Assembly: GCF_900105205.1 (NCBI RefSeq) | Contig: NZ_FNSQ01000005.1 | Coordinates: 2,604,001 to 2,668,000 of the forward strand | Reading direction: 5' to 3' | Source: Microbacterium hydrocarbonoxydans | GTDB taxonomy: Bacteria; Actinomycetota; Actinomycetes; Actinomycetales; Microbacteriaceae | DNA: 64,000 nucleotides | In this document: piece after piece, positions 33,787 through 42,573 of the stretch | Layout of the letters: the number at the start of each line of letters is the position of its first letter | Position numbering within the stretch: the first letter of the stretch is position 1 | Notes under the pieces: generated by a model | The model's input: only the letters and a program-made list of their open reading frames with translations | The model's database searches: none | What the model was told of the DNA's origin: nothing | Program-made: the position numbers and the translations under genes

Positions 33787-34350
33787 TCAGTCCCAGTCCA
33801 GGTACTCCTCGATGATCACACCGGTCTCGATCGGGTGGTGCATCGGGAAGAGGTGATCGCCGGCGATGGTCTTGATGCTCGAGCGGTCGGGGATCGTCAC
33901 CTGCAGCGCCTCGGCGTTCGCGGCGGGAGTGTCGGAGTCCTCGGTGCCCTGCACGATCAGCACAGGGATCGCGGGGGCCACGTCGATGTCGACGTCCTCG
34001 ACCCCCAGCAGCAGCAGTCCGTTCGCACGGTCAGGATGCGCCGCGACCAGGGCCCGGGCGATCGTGCCGCCGAATCCGTGCCCACCGACCCAGGTGTCCT
34101 CGATGCCGACCTGATCGATCACTGCGATGACGTCGTCGACACTCTCGTCGAGCGTGGCCTCGGAACCCGATCGGTGACCGACGCGGAGCACGTGGAAGCC
34201 CGCCTCCTCGGCGAGGTAGTGGGCAGCGACTCCCAGGACGTCCGCGGCAAGCCCCTGCTCCTGGATGAGCACGAGCTTCACGGGTCCGTCGCCCTCGTCC
34301 ACGAACGGGATGGCGCGGCCCTCGGGCTCGAAGATCTGGGTGTCGGTCAT
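33787..34350 (-). CDS. Alpha/beta-hydrolase fold protein lacking the nucleophile serine
   Basis: A 187-residue protein, short for the fold, with strands and a nucleophile-elbow motif GGHGFGGTIARAL. The usual GxSxG serine is Gly92 (GHGFG), encoded GGA. The acid position (GTEDSD) and the His (GDHLFPMHH) appear present, so only the nucleophile is missing. Hydrolase activity by the standard mechanism is therefore unlikely; a binding, cofactor-free or regulatory role is possible. ATG 34350 is the likely start; 13 more in-frame residues upstream are non-coding in appearance. Confidence 0.75.
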   Translation of the reverse strand: MTDTQIFEPEGRAIPFVDEGDGPVKLVLIQEQGLAADVLGVAAHYLAEEAGFHVLRVGHRSGSEATLDESVDDVIAVIDQVGIEDTWVGGHGFGGTIARALVAAHPDRANGLLLLGVEDVDIDVAPAIPVLIVQGTEDSDTPAANAEALQVTIPDRSSIKTIAGDHLFPMHHPIETGVIIEEYLDWD

Positions 34351-34493
34351 GGGCGCACGGCTCCTCGTTCGGCGTTCAGGGATCGACATCCAGCGTAGCC
34401 GGAGACCGGCCGCGACCCCGCCCGCACTCTCGGCGCAGCCGACGGGCCACGAGTGTCCAGCAGGGGCGTAGAGTCAGGGCAGGAGCTGACCCC

Positions 34494-34514
34494 GGTTCCC
34501 CGAAGATGGGAACC
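34494..34514 (+). promoter_or_regulatory. Leader hairpin before the alanine-dehydrogenase-like gene
   Basis: GGTTCCC and GGGAACC form a perfect 7-bp stem with a 7-base loop ending 2 bases before TTG 34517 and 11 before ATG 34526. A TAGAGT at 34469-34474 is a plausible -10, so the hairpin would sit in a short 5' leader and could hinder ribosome binding. Confidence 0.45.
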
Positions 34515-34525
34515 CGTTGTCCGAC

Positions 34526-35716
34526 ATGACACACTCGTCCGCTGCTCACCGCACGCCCCAGACCGACGCGCTCCTGAGTCTCGGTCTGCTGGCCGGCTCC
34601 TCGATGGAGAACGAGCGCCGTCTGCCGATCCATCCGCGCCATTTCGATCGGATCGACGCCGACGTGCGAGCACGGATGATCGTCGAGCACGGCTACGGTG
34701 CCGACTTCCAGCTCGAACCCGGTTACATCGAGGCGCGCGTGGGGCGGGTCGCCGACCGGTCCGAGGTCATCGCCGCCGCCGATGTGCTGCTGCTTCCGAA
34801 GCCGCAACTCGCCGACGTCGCCGCGATCCCCGAGGGCCGGATCCTGTGGGGATGGCCGCACTGCGTGCAGGACGTGGCGCTCGCGCAGCAGGCGATCGAC
34901 AGTCGACTCACGCTGATCGCCTTCGAGGCCATGAACCACTGGACGGCGCAGGGCGACATGAGCCTGCACGTCTTCCACAAGAACAACGAGCTCGCGGGCT
35001 ACTGCTCCGTGCTGCACGCCATGAGTCTCGTCGGATCGACCGGCGACTACGGGCCGCGGCTCCGCGCCGTCGTCATCGGGTTCGGCGCGACGGCGCGAGG
35101 TGCGGTGACGGCGCTCAACGCGCACGGAGTCCACGACATCGAGGTCCTCACGCAGCGCGGAGCGGCTGCCGTGGGCTCCCCCATCCACAACGCCCACCTC
35201 ACCCAGCTGAATACCGATGACGGGCCCACTCACCTCAGTGAGGTGAGCACGGATGACGGAGCGGTGCTCCTGCCCGACTTCCTGGCGACCTACGACATCG
35301 TCGTCAACTGCACGTTCCAGGACGTCGCGGCACCATTGACGTACCTCCGCACCGAGGACCTCGATCGCTTCTCGCCCGGCAGCCTGATCATCGACGTCTC
35401 GTGCGACGAGGGCATGGGCTTCGAGTGGGCGACGCCGACCTCCTTCGAGGCGCCGATGTTCAGCGTCGGGCAGGGCGTGAACTACTACGCGGTCGACCAC
35501 AGTCCGTCCTACCTGTGGAACTCCGCCACCTGGGACATCAGCGAGGCCCTGATGCCCTTCCTGCGGACCGTGCTCGAAGGCCCGGACGCGTGGGCGGAGA
35601 ACGAGACGCTCACCCGGGCGATCGAGATCCGCGACGGCGTGGTGCAGAATCCGAGCGTCCTGAGCTTCCAGGGACGCGACGCGGCGTACCCGCACGCGCT
35701 CACCGTCACACTCTGA
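34526..35716 (+). CDS. Alanine dehydrogenase/PNT-family enzyme, N5-(carboxyethyl)ornithine synthase-like
   Basis: A 396-residue protein with the N-terminal AlaDH/PNT domain (LGLLAGSSMENERRLPIHPRHFDRI, then HGYGADFQ and LLLPKPQLADV) and a Rossmann domain (LRAVVIGFGATARGAVTALNAHG). FEAMNHW and FHKNNELAGYCSVLHAM match the subgroup that includes N5-(carboxyethyl)ornithine synthase, an NADPH-dependent enzyme joining pyruvate to ornithine. The exact substrate is not certain. TTG 34517 is an alternative start. A leader hairpin precedes it. The upstream neighbour is divergent. Confidence 0.75.
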   Translation: MTHSSAAHRTPQTDALLSLGLLAGSSMENERRLPIHPRHFDRIDADVRARMIVEHGYGADFQLEPGYIEARVGRVADRSEVIAAADVLLLPKPQLADVAAIPEGRILWGWPHCVQDVALAQQAIDSRLTLIAFEAMNHWTAQGDMSLHVFHKNNELAGYCSVLHAMSLVGSTGDYGPRLRAVVIGFGATARGAVTALNAHGVHDIEVLTQRGAAAVGSPIHNAHLTQLNTDDGPTHLSEVSTDDGAVLLPDFLATYDIVVNCTFQDVAAPLTYLRTEDLDRFSPGSLIIDVSCDEGMGFEWATPTSFEAPMFSVGQGVNYYAVDHSPSYLWNSATWDISEALMPFLRTVLEGPDAWAENETLTRAIEIRDGVVQNPSVLSFQGRDAAYPHALTVTL

Positions 35717-35829
35717 CGGATCGGGTCCGATTCCCCAGATGCGTGTCGTAGCCCGCGAGCGAGAATGCGTGGCGGACGGCGACTCTCTGCTGCCCTGTGA
35801 CTCCGCTGCTCATCGGCATCCGAGGTACC

Positions 35830-36903
35830 TCAGTTGTTGAAGCGGAACTCCACGACGTCGCCGTCCTGCATGACGTAGTCCTTGCCCTCGAGGCGAGCCT
35901 TGCCCTTCGCACGCGCTTCGACGACGGAGCCGGTCTCGACGAGGTCGTCGAACGAGACGATCTCCGCCTTGATGAAGCCCTTCTCGAAGTCGGTGTGGAT
36001 GACGCCGGCAGCCTGAGGTGCTTTCGAGCCCTTCGGGATCGTCCACGCGCGCGCCTCTTTGGGGCCGGCGGTGAGGTAGGTCTGCAGACCCAGCGTGTCG
36101 AACCCGATGCGCGCGAGCTGGTCGAGGCCGGACTCGTCCTGACCGGTCGAGGCGAGCAGCTCGGCTGCGTCCTCGGGGTCGAGGTCGATGAGCTCGGACT
36201 CGATCTTCGCGTCGAGGAAGATCGCCTTCGCCGGAGCGACGAGCGCCGCGAGCTCGGCCTTGCGCTCGTCGTTCGTGAGCACCGCCTCGTCGACGTTGAA
36301 GACGAAGATGACCGGCTTGGAGGTCAGCAGACCGAGCTCCCGGATCGGCGTCAGGTCGATGCCGGCGACGGACAGCAGCACGCCGCGCTCCAGGGCATCC
36401 TTCGCCGCCTTCGCGGTCTCGAGGACGACGGGCTCGATCTTCTTGCCTCGCACTTCCTTCTCGTACCGCGTGATCGCCCTGTCGACCGTCTCGAGGTCGG
36501 CGAGCATCAGCTCGGCGTTGATCGTCTCCATGTCGGATGCCGGGTTCACCGCACCGTCGACGTGCACGACGTCGTCGTCGGCGAAGCCACGGACCACCTG
36601 TGCGATCGCGTCCGCCTCGCGGATGTTCGCGAGGAACTTGTTGCCCAGCCCCTCGCCCTCGCTCGCGCCGCGGACGATACCGGCGATGTCCACGAACGAC
36701 ACGGCGGCAGGCAGGATGCGCTCACTGCCGAAGATCTCGGCGAGCTTGTCGAGACGCGGATCGGGCAGGTTCACCACCCCGACGTTCGGCTCGATCGTCG
36801 CGAACGGATAGTTCGCCGCGAGGACGTCGTTCTTGGTGAGAGCGTTGAAGAGGGTGGACTTGCCGACGTTGGGCAGGCCGACGATGCCGATAGTGAGAGC
36901 CAC
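35830..36903 (-). CDS. ychF: Redox-regulated ATPase YchF (OLA1 family)
   Basis: A 357-residue Obg-related P-loop ATPase. It has G1 GLPNVGKSTLFNALT at about residues 8-22, the switch region NYPFATIEPNVGVVNLPD, G3 DIAGIVRGAS, a coiled-coil insertion in the middle, the G4 position FVFNVDEAV in place of NKxD (as in this ATP-preferring family) and the C-terminal TGS domain ending VMQDGDVVEFRFNN. It binds ribosomes and is linked to stress responses. The GTG start lies eight bases after TAGACT, so it may be leaderless or nearly so. Confidence 0.97.
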   Translation of the reverse strand: MALTIGIVGLPNVGKSTLFNALTKNDVLAANYPFATIEPNVGVVNLPDPRLDKLAEIFGSERILPAAVSFVDIAGIVRGASEGEGLGNKFLANIREADAIAQVVRGFADDDVVHVDGAVNPASDMETINAELMLADLETVDRAITRYEKEVRGKKIEPVVLETAKAAKDALERGVLLSVAGIDLTPIRELGLLTSKPVIFVFNVDEAVLTNDERKAELAALVAPAKAIFLDAKIESELIDLDPEDAAELLASTGQDESGLDQLARIGFDTLGLQTYLTAGPKEARAWTIPKGSKAPQAAGVIHTDFEKGFIKAEIVSFDDLVETGSVVEARAKGKARLEGKDYVMQDGDVVEFRFNN

Positions 36904-36976
36904 GGGGGTCGAGTCTACCTGTCGCCGATGCGACGATCCTGCGGGCGGTCGCCGGGGTGACCGTCAGCGCCGACAG

Positions 36977-37717
36977 TCAGCGCCGCACGGCACGGAAGGC
37001 GTGGGTCACGTAGGGCAGGTCGATCGTGCCGTCGCCGAGACCGACTTCGTCGAACAGCGCGTCCATCGCGCTCGCGATCTCCGCGCGTTCCTCGGGGGAC
37101 GCGGCGATGAGGTAGCTGCGCGACAGCGCCATCTGGTGCAGCTGAGTGCGGGTCATCGGGCGGGTCCACTCCCAGGTCTGCGTCTCTGCGTCCGCGAAGG
37201 GAGCCTCGATGCGTGGACCCTCCGGCCCGTTGACCAGGTTCTCCGCCGGACTGCTGTGCATGATCTCCGTCAGTCGGTGCACCCACTCCACGCGCTCGTC
37301 GCGGATGTTCCAGATCAGTCCGAGCACGCCGTCTGTGCGGACGACTCGACCGATCTCGGCAGACGCCGCGACCGGCTCGACCCAGTGCCAGGCCTGCCCG
37401 AGCACGACGGCGTCGAGGCTCGCGTCCGGCAGCGGCAAGCGCTCCGCCGAGCCGCGGAACGTCGGGACGCCCTGGACGCTCCGCCGCAGTGTGGCGAGCA
37501 TCGTCTCGTCCGGGTCCACTGCCACGACCTCGGCCCCGGGAGCCTGGGCGAGGACGCGCGTGAGCTTGCCCGTCCCTGCGCCGACGTCGGCGATGCGGCG
37601 CGACCCGTGCGGCATCGCGTCGAGCATCCACGCCACGGCCTCGAAGGGATACTCGGGCCTCCCGGCCTCGTAGTTCTCGGCCTGCGCGCCGAACGATGTC
37701 GCCCTGTCTGCACTCAT
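36977..37717 (-). CDS. Class I SAM-dependent methyltransferase
   Basis: A 246-residue methyltransferase with motif I ADVGAGTGKLTRVLA near residue 45, the acidic motif II VVAVDPDETML and motif IV VVLGQAWHWV. It has the FGAQAENYEAGRPEYP start common to the Methyltransf_11 group of small-molecule methyltransferases in actinobacteria. Substrate unknown. ATG 37717 is leaderless-type, six bases after TAGGCT (37724-37729). It lies upstream of and is divergent from the exonuclease. Confidence 0.9.
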   Translation of the reverse strand: MSADRATSFGAQAENYEAGRPEYPFEAVAWMLDAMPHGSRRIADVGAGTGKLTRVLAQAPGAEVVAVDPDETMLATLRRSVQGVPTFRGSAERLPLPDASLDAVVLGQAWHWVEPVAASAEIGRVVRTDGVLGLIWNIRDERVEWVHRLTEIMHSSPAENLVNGPEGPRIEAPFADAETQTWEWTRPMTRTQLHQMALSRSYLIAASPEERAEIASAMDALFDEVGLGDGTIDLPYVTHAFRAVRR

Positions 37718-37777
37718 GTCGCCAGCCTACGGCGCGTCCTCCTCGGTCGGCTCAGAAGCCGGGGAGAGAGTGGGGAT

Positions 37778-38386
37778 GTGCCACTGGATTTCACTGCGAT
37801 CGACTTCGAGACTGCGAACTCCAGCCCGGCATCCGCCTGTTCCGTCGGACTCGTCCGCGTGCGAGACGGCCAGGTCGTGGCCACCGCCGGATGGCTGATC
37901 CGCCCGCCGGCAGGTCACGACGAGTTCCAGGAATGGAACACCAAGATCCACGGCATCCGCGCGCACGACGTCGTGACGGCCGCCACCTGGGCCGATCAGT
38001 TCGACCGGCTGTGCGCCTTCGCCGGGGCCGACGTGCTGGTCGCCCACAACGCCGGATTCGATCTGAACGTGCTGCGTCGCGCCTCCGAGGCGACCGGGGG
38101 CGACTGCCCGCCCTACCGTTCGCTGTGCAGCCTGCAGGTGGCCCGCAAGGTCTACGAGCTCGAGTCGTACCGGCTGCCGAAAGCTGCCGAGGCCGCCGGC
38201 TTCACGGGCTTCTCCCACCACGACGCGCTCGCGGACGCGCTCGCCTGCGCGCACATCATCATGGATGCCGCCCGCCGCACCGCCTCCCCCGACGTCTTCG
38301 CCCTGGCGACAGCGCTCAAGCTGCGTGTCACGGAGCCCGTCGCCGCCGTGCCCGTCGCCGCCGTGCCCGAGCGCGCCGTCGCCTGA
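37778..38386 (+). CDS. DEDDh 3'-5' exonuclease (DnaQ-like)
   Basis: A 202-residue protein starting at GTG 37778 (GGGGAG upstream). Exo I is FTAIDFETAN with the catalytic Asp and Glu, Exo II HNAGFDLNVL with the Asp, and Exo III FSHHDALADALACAHI with His and Asp, so all four DEDD residues and the His are kept. It resembles the proofreading or repair exonuclease fold of DNA polymerase III epsilon and of RNase T. The last residues are a VPVAAVPVAAVPERAVA repeat. No BRCT or helicase partner is encoded nearby. Confidence 0.9.
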   Translation: MPLDFTAIDFETANSSPASACSVGLVRVRDGQVVATAGWLIRPPAGHDEFQEWNTKIHGIRAHDVVTAATWADQFDRLCAFAGADVLVAHNAGFDLNVLRRASEATGGDCPPYRSLCSLQVARKVYELESYRLPKAAEAAGFTGFSHHDALADALACAHIIMDAARRTASPDVFALATALKLRVTEPVAAVPVAAVPERAVA

Positions 38387-38461
38387 GTCGCCTCGGCCGC
38401 TGGCGCACCGTCGCCTGAGTCGCGCCATGCGAATGTCCGACCCCTGGCGCATCATGGGGTC

Positions 38462-39814
38462 ATGGACGCTCTGACGATGGTTCTCCTCCTGGTCGCACTG
38501 GCGGCCGGCGTGGCCGGTGGCTGGTTCCTCCGTGCCTCGCGTGGGGCCGCCGACCTCGCGCGGGCAGAGGCAGAGCTCGCCGCTGCGCGCGACGATCGCG
38601 ACCGGCAGTACGACCTCTACCGGGATGCCGTCGAGCATGCACGACTGGAGCAGCGTGCCGAGGCACAGCGCGTGCAGCAGCAGAACGCAGTGCTCACGGC
38701 ACTGGCCCCCGTGCGTGAGAGCCTCCAGCAGATGCAGCAGAAGGTGTCCGCCATCGAGCAGGAGCGGCACGCGCAGTTCGGCTCGCTCGCCGAGCAGCTC
38801 CGGCGCGCCCAGGAGTCCGACGAGGCCCTGCGCGCGACGACCGAGTCCCTCGCCGGTGCCCTCAAGTCGACGGCGACGCGCGGCGTCTGGGGCGAGACGC
38901 AGCTCCGTCGCGTCGTCGAGGCCGCAGGTCTGACCCGTCATGTCGACTTCGACCTGCAATCCACCATCTCGTCCGACCGCGGGCAGGGGCGCCCCGACAT
39001 GGTGATCCGTCTCGCGGGCGGCACCTCCATCGCCGTCGATGCCAAGGTGCCGCTCGACGCGTATCTCGAAGCCTCGGCTCTGCCCGCAGGCGACTCGTAC
39101 GAGACGCAACGACGAGCGCACATGCAGAAGCACGTCAAAGCAGTGCGCGCGCACATCGACGCCCTCGCCAAGAAGGCGTACTGGTCGGGACTCGAAGCGA
39201 GCCCCGAGTTCGTCATCTGCTTCCTGCCGAGCGAATCCCTGCTGGCAGCGGCGATCGATGAGGACCCGACGCTGCTCGACTACGCGTTCAGCAAGCGGGT
39301 GGCACTCGCGTCGCCCGTGAACCTCTGGGCGGTCCTGAAGACCGTGGCGTACACGTGGACGCAACAGGAGGTCTCGACCGAGGCACGGGCGCTGCTGAAC
39401 CTCGGCACGCAGCTGTACGACCGGCTCGGCGTACTGGCCGGCCACGCGGATGATCTGCGGCGCGCGCTGGAGCGCACGGTCGACAGCTACAACCGTTTCG
39501 CCGGCTCTCTGGAGAGCAGAGTCCTGGTCACCGCTCGCCAGTTCCCCGGCATCAGCGCCACGACGCTCGACGCAGTGCCGCCGACGATCACCGCGCAGTC
39601 CCGCAGGTTCACGGCAGCAGAGCTGGTGGAAGGCGTCTCGACCGCAGACGACGCCGCAGCAGCCGCAGATGCTTCCGCAGACGGAGCGTCAGCAGACGGC
39701 ACTCGGTCAGACGACGCAACGGATGCTCCAGCTCTGCAGGCCGACGTGGGTGAGATCCGATCGCGGCTCGGCGCTCACCAGGCGATGGGTGCGGAAGGAT
39801 GGGTGGCTGAATGA
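38462..39814 (+). CDS. rmuC: DNA recombination protein RmuC homologue
   Basis: A 450-residue protein with an N-terminal membrane helix (ALTMVLLLVALAAGVAGGWFL), a long coiled coil rich in Ala, Glu and Gln (about 30-140) and the RmuC nuclease-like domain, visible as GVWGETQLRRVVEAAGL, PDMVIRLAGG, IAVDAKVPLDAYLE and EFVICFLPSESLLAAA. A low-complexity acidic C-terminus (about 395-430) follows. RmuC limits inversions at repeats. ATG 38462 has CATCAT six bases earlier, a leaderless-like arrangement. It is likely co-oriented with the exonuclease gene. Confidence 0.93.
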   Translation: MDALTMVLLLVALAAGVAGGWFLRASRGAADLARAEAELAAARDDRDRQYDLYRDAVEHARLEQRAEAQRVQQQNAVLTALAPVRESLQQMQQKVSAIEQERHAQFGSLAEQLRRAQESDEALRATTESLAGALKSTATRGVWGETQLRRVVEAAGLTRHVDFDLQSTISSDRGQGRPDMVIRLAGGTSIAVDAKVPLDAYLEASALPAGDSYETQRRAHMQKHVKAVRAHIDALAKKAYWSGLEASPEFVICFLPSESLLAAAIDEDPTLLDYAFSKRVALASPVNLWAVLKTVAYTWTQQEVSTEARALLNLGTQLYDRLGVLAGHADDLRRALERTVDSYNRFAGSLESRVLVTARQFPGISATTLDAVPPTITAQSRRFTAAELVEGVSTADDAAAAADASADGASADGTRSDDATDAPALQADVGEIRSRLGAHQAMGAEGWVAE

Positions 39815-39860
39815 TAGGCGGCTGACACGAAAGACAGCTGCGGTAGCGGAACGCCCGGGG

Positions 39861-40151
39861 TCAGGCGATGCCGGGTACGCCGCTGAGCAGCAGGATGACC
39901 AGGCCGCTCGTCACGACGAATGCGCCGACCATCCACCAGGAGCTGAGCTCGTGACCTTCATCACGGCGCACGCGGAACAACACGTCGGCACGTCGCGCGG
40001 GATCCGAGACCGGAGCCTTCGTCACGGCGGCGGGTGCGTGAGACAGGGGAACGCCCGCTTCGTCCACGGAGACACGCATGATGCGGCCGGTGCTCGTCGT
40101 GACGATCTTGGTCGGCGCGGCTTTGGAGCCACTCGTGTGCTGCGTTGTCAT
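39861..40151 (-). CDS. Small membrane protein of unknown function
   Basis: A 96-residue protein with a polar N-terminus (about 70 residues, including VTTSTGRIMRVSVDEAG) and one C-terminal membrane helix (WWMVGAFVVTSGLVILLLSGVPGIA), a tail-anchored arrangement. ATG 40151 has AGGAGGG eight bases upstream. I do not recognise the family. It converges on rmuC. A 16-bp palindrome lies 58 bases upstream. Confidence 0.7.
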   Translation of the reverse strand: MTTQHTSGSKAAPTKIVTTSTGRIMRVSVDEAGVPLSHAPAAVTKAPVSDPARRADVLFRVRRDEGHELSSWWMVGAFVVTSGLVILLLSGVPGIA

Positions 40152-40208
40152 CGGTCTGCCCTCCTGTGCCTGCGGTGCCTGGCGGCTCCGTCGACGGCGA
40201 CAAATCCA

Positions 40209-40224
40209 GTGTCAATTGTGACAC
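40209..40224. promoter_or_regulatory. Palindrome GTGTCAATTGTGACAC upstream of the small membrane protein gene
   Basis: A perfect 16-bp palindrome. On the minus strand it contains TTGACA, a consensus -35, oriented toward the small membrane protein gene. A repressor bound here would block that -35. TGTGACA-type half-sites also occur in CRP/FNR sites, but spacing differs. Confidence 0.5.
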
Positions 40225-40308
40225 GGGCGCGGAGGAAAGCTCGCCCGGCGCTCTAGAGGGCTATACCGGGTCGGTAACGATGACCTGACCGCGCTCAGGA
40301 GATCGACG

Positions 40309-41295
40309 TCAGAGCCACTTCGAGACGAGGTGCTCGGAAGCGATCCGACGCAGCGTCCCCGAGGCCCCGCGCAGCACGACGCTCTCGGTGTAGATGTATC
40401 CGCCGTCGCGCCGCACACCGTCGACCAGCTGGCCGTCGGTGACGCCGGTCGCGACGAAGATCGTGTTGTCTCCCCGCACGAGATCGTTCGCCTCGTACAC
40501 GCGGTCCATGTCGAGTCCCGCATCGATGCCGCGCTGACGCTCATCGTCGTCACGCGGCCACAGACGCCCCTGAATGTGCCCGCCGAGCGCCTTGATCGCG
40601 CAGGCCGTCACGATCCCCTCCGGGCTGCCGCCGATACCGACGCACATGTCGGTGCGAGCCGCGTGACGGGCAGCATTGATGCCACCGGCGACGTCGCCGT
40701 CGCTCATCAGGCGGGTGCCGGCACCGGCATCCCGGATCTCCTGGATCAGCTGCTCGTGGCGGGGGCGGTTCAGGACCGAGACGACGATCTCGTCGACGGG
40801 CTTGCCCAGCGCGCCGGCGAGCTTGCGGATGTTCTCGCCGATGGGGAGCCGGATGTCGACCACGCCCACGCCTGCCGGGCCGGTGACGAGCTTGTCCATG
40901 TAGAACACGCTGGAGGCGTCGAGCATCGACCCGCGGTCGGACACGGCGATCACCGAGAGCGCGTTCTGCCGCCCGGCGGCCGTCAACGACGTGCCGTCGA
41001 TCGGGTCGACGGCGATGTCGCACTGCGGACCGGTGCCCGTGCCGACGACCTCGCCGTTGAACAGCATGGGAGCGTTGTCCTTCTCGCCCTCGCCGATGAC
41101 GACTCTGCCCTGGAAGGCGACCGTGCCCAGGAAGGCGCGCATCGCGTCGACGGCGGCACCGTCTGCGGCCTCCTTCGCGCCACGTCCGATGAATGGCACG
41201 GCGCGGATCGCGGCAGCCTCGGTCGCTCGCACCAGCTCCATCGCCAGGTTTCGGTCGGGACGAAGAGGGCTCAGATCCGCAGTAAGACTCACCAT
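40309..41295 (-). CDS. glpX: Class II fructose-1,6-bisphosphatase
   Basis: A 328-residue GlpX-type enzyme that hydrolyses fructose-1,6-bisphosphate in gluconeogenesis. Motifs are LRPDRNLAMELVRATEAAAI, GRGAKEAADGAAVDAMR, the metal-binding VIGEGEKDNAPMLFNGE and AVDPIDGTSLTA, and GIGGSPEGIVTACAIK. This is the only fructose bisphosphatase type in most actinobacteria. ATG 41295 is leaderless-type (TAGGCT 41302-41307, six bases before). It is divergent from the aldolase gene that acts on the same metabolite. Confidence 0.97.
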   Translation of the reverse strand: MVSLTADLSPLRPDRNLAMELVRATEAAAIRAVPFIGRGAKEAADGAAVDAMRAFLGTVAFQGRVVIGEGEKDNAPMLFNGEVVGTGTGPQCDIAVDPIDGTSLTAAGRQNALSVIAVSDRGSMLDASSVFYMDKLVTGPAGVGVVDIRLPIGENIRKLAGALGKPVDEIVVSVLNRPRHEQLIQEIRDAGAGTRLMSDGDVAGGINAARHAARTDMCVGIGGSPEGIVTACAIKALGGHIQGRLWPRDDDERQRGIDAGLDMDRVYEANDLVRGDNTIFVATGVTDGQLVDGVRRDGGYIYTESVVLRGASGTLRRIASEHLVSKWL

Positions 41296-41434
41296 GCGGC
41301 CAGCCTAACCAGGAAGGCGCGTCAACCAGCCCGTTTTCGGGCTACAACGGACGAAGGAATCGCGATTCTTAACACGACAATAGGACAGGGGCGCTCGCGG
41401 GGTCACCTCGACAGCAGCACCGAGTCAGCCCCGA

Positions 41435-41450
41435 TAGAGTGACAGCTGTC
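41435..41450 (+). promoter_or_regulatory. Probable fba promoter with GACAGCTGTC at +1
   Basis: TAGAGT (41435-41440) is a good -10 for the aldolase gene. It is followed directly by the perfect 10-bp palindrome GACAGCTGTC (41441-41450), which would cover the transcription start. Confidence 0.5.
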
Positions 41451-41477
41451 CCGGCTTCCCCTATCGCAGGAGTTCTC

Positions 41478-42506
41478 ATGCCCGTCGCCACCCCGGATCA
41501 GTACGCCGAAATGCTCGACCGCGCGAAGGCCGGCGGCTTCGCGTACCCCGCCTTCAACGTCTCCAGCTCGCAGACGATCAACTCCGTCCTGCAGGGCCTC
41601 ACCGAGGCGGGCTCAGACGGAATCATCCAGGTCACCACCGGTGGCGCCGACTACTTCGCCGGCCACACCGTCAAGGCTCGCGCGACCGGCGCGCTCGCGT
41701 TCGCCCGCTACGCCACCGAGGTCGCCAAGAACTACCCGGTGACCGTCGCGCTGCACACCGACCACTGCCCGAAGGACGCCCTCGCCGGCTTCGTCGAGCC
41801 GCTGATCACCGCATCCGAGGAAGAGGTGAAGGCCGGCCGCAACCCGATCTTCCAGTCCCACATGTGGGACGGCTCCGCAGTCCCCCTCGCGGAGAACATC
41901 GAGATCGCCAAGGATCTGCTGCCCCGGATGAAGAACATCAACGCCATCCTCGAGGTCGAGATCGGCGTCGTCGGCGGCGAGGAGGACGGTGTCGCGCACG
42001 AGGGCTCGAACGACGCTCTCTACACGACCTTCGCGGATGTCGACCAGGCCGTGCAGGCTCTCGGCCTCGGCGAGCAGGGCCGCTACATCGCGGCCCTCAC
42101 CTTCGGCAACGTCCACGGCGTCTACAAGCCCGGTGGAGTCAAGCTGCGCCCCGAACTGCTCGGAGAGATCCAGGAGCAGGTCGCCGCGAAGTACAACACC
42201 GGAGCGAAGCCGCTCGACCTCGTCTTCCACGGTGGCTCCGGCTCCACGGATGACGAGATCGCCCTCGCGGTCGCCAATGGCGTCATCAAGATGAACATCG
42301 ACACCGACACGCAGTACGCCTACACGCGCGCGATCGCCGACTACATGTTCAAGAACTACGACGGCGTCCTGAAGGTCGACGGCGAGGTCGGCAACAAGAA
42401 GCAGTACGACCCGCGTGCCTGGGGCAAGGTCGCAGAGACCGCCATGGCCGCTCGCGTCGTCGAGTCCACGCGCCAGCTCGGCTCCTACGGCCAGTCGAAG
42501 AGCTGA
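41478..42506 (+). CDS. fba: Class II fructose-bisphosphate aldolase
   Basis: A 342-residue zinc aldolase that cleaves fructose-1,6-bisphosphate. ATG 41478 follows CAGGAG; thirteen in-frame residues upstream contain the promoter. Zinc and active-site features are LHTDHCPKDALAGF (His, Asp, His region), EVEIGVVGGEEDG, FGNVHGVYKPG and VFHGGSGSTDDEI, then KMNIDTDTQYAYTRA. A strong hairpin follows the gene. Confidence 0.98.
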   Translation: MPVATPDQYAEMLDRAKAGGFAYPAFNVSSSQTINSVLQGLTEAGSDGIIQVTTGGADYFAGHTVKARATGALAFARYATEVAKNYPVTVALHTDHCPKDALAGFVEPLITASEEEVKAGRNPIFQSHMWDGSAVPLAENIEIAKDLLPRMKNINAILEVEIGVVGGEEDGVAHEGSNDALYTTFADVDQAVQALGLGEQGRYIAALTFGNVHGVYKPGGVKLRPELLGEIQEQVAAKYNTGAKPLDLVFHGGSGSTDDEIALAVANGVIKMNIDTDTQYAYTRAIADYMFKNYDGVLKVDGEVGNKKQYDPRAWGKVAETAMAARVVESTRQLGSYGQSKS

Positions 42507-42524
42507 CCCCAAGCTGCCTGACAT

Positions 42525-42560
42525 AGAGATGCCCCCGACCGACCGGTCGGGGGCATCTCT
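42525..42560. terminator. Bidirectional terminator after fba
   Basis: AGAGATGCCCCCGACC and GGTCGGGGGCATCTCT form a 16-bp perfect stem with loop GACC, between convergent fba and the DUF6264 gene. A short T/C-rich stretch follows. Confidence 0.85.
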
Positions 42561-42573
42561 GCGTATCCGGCGG

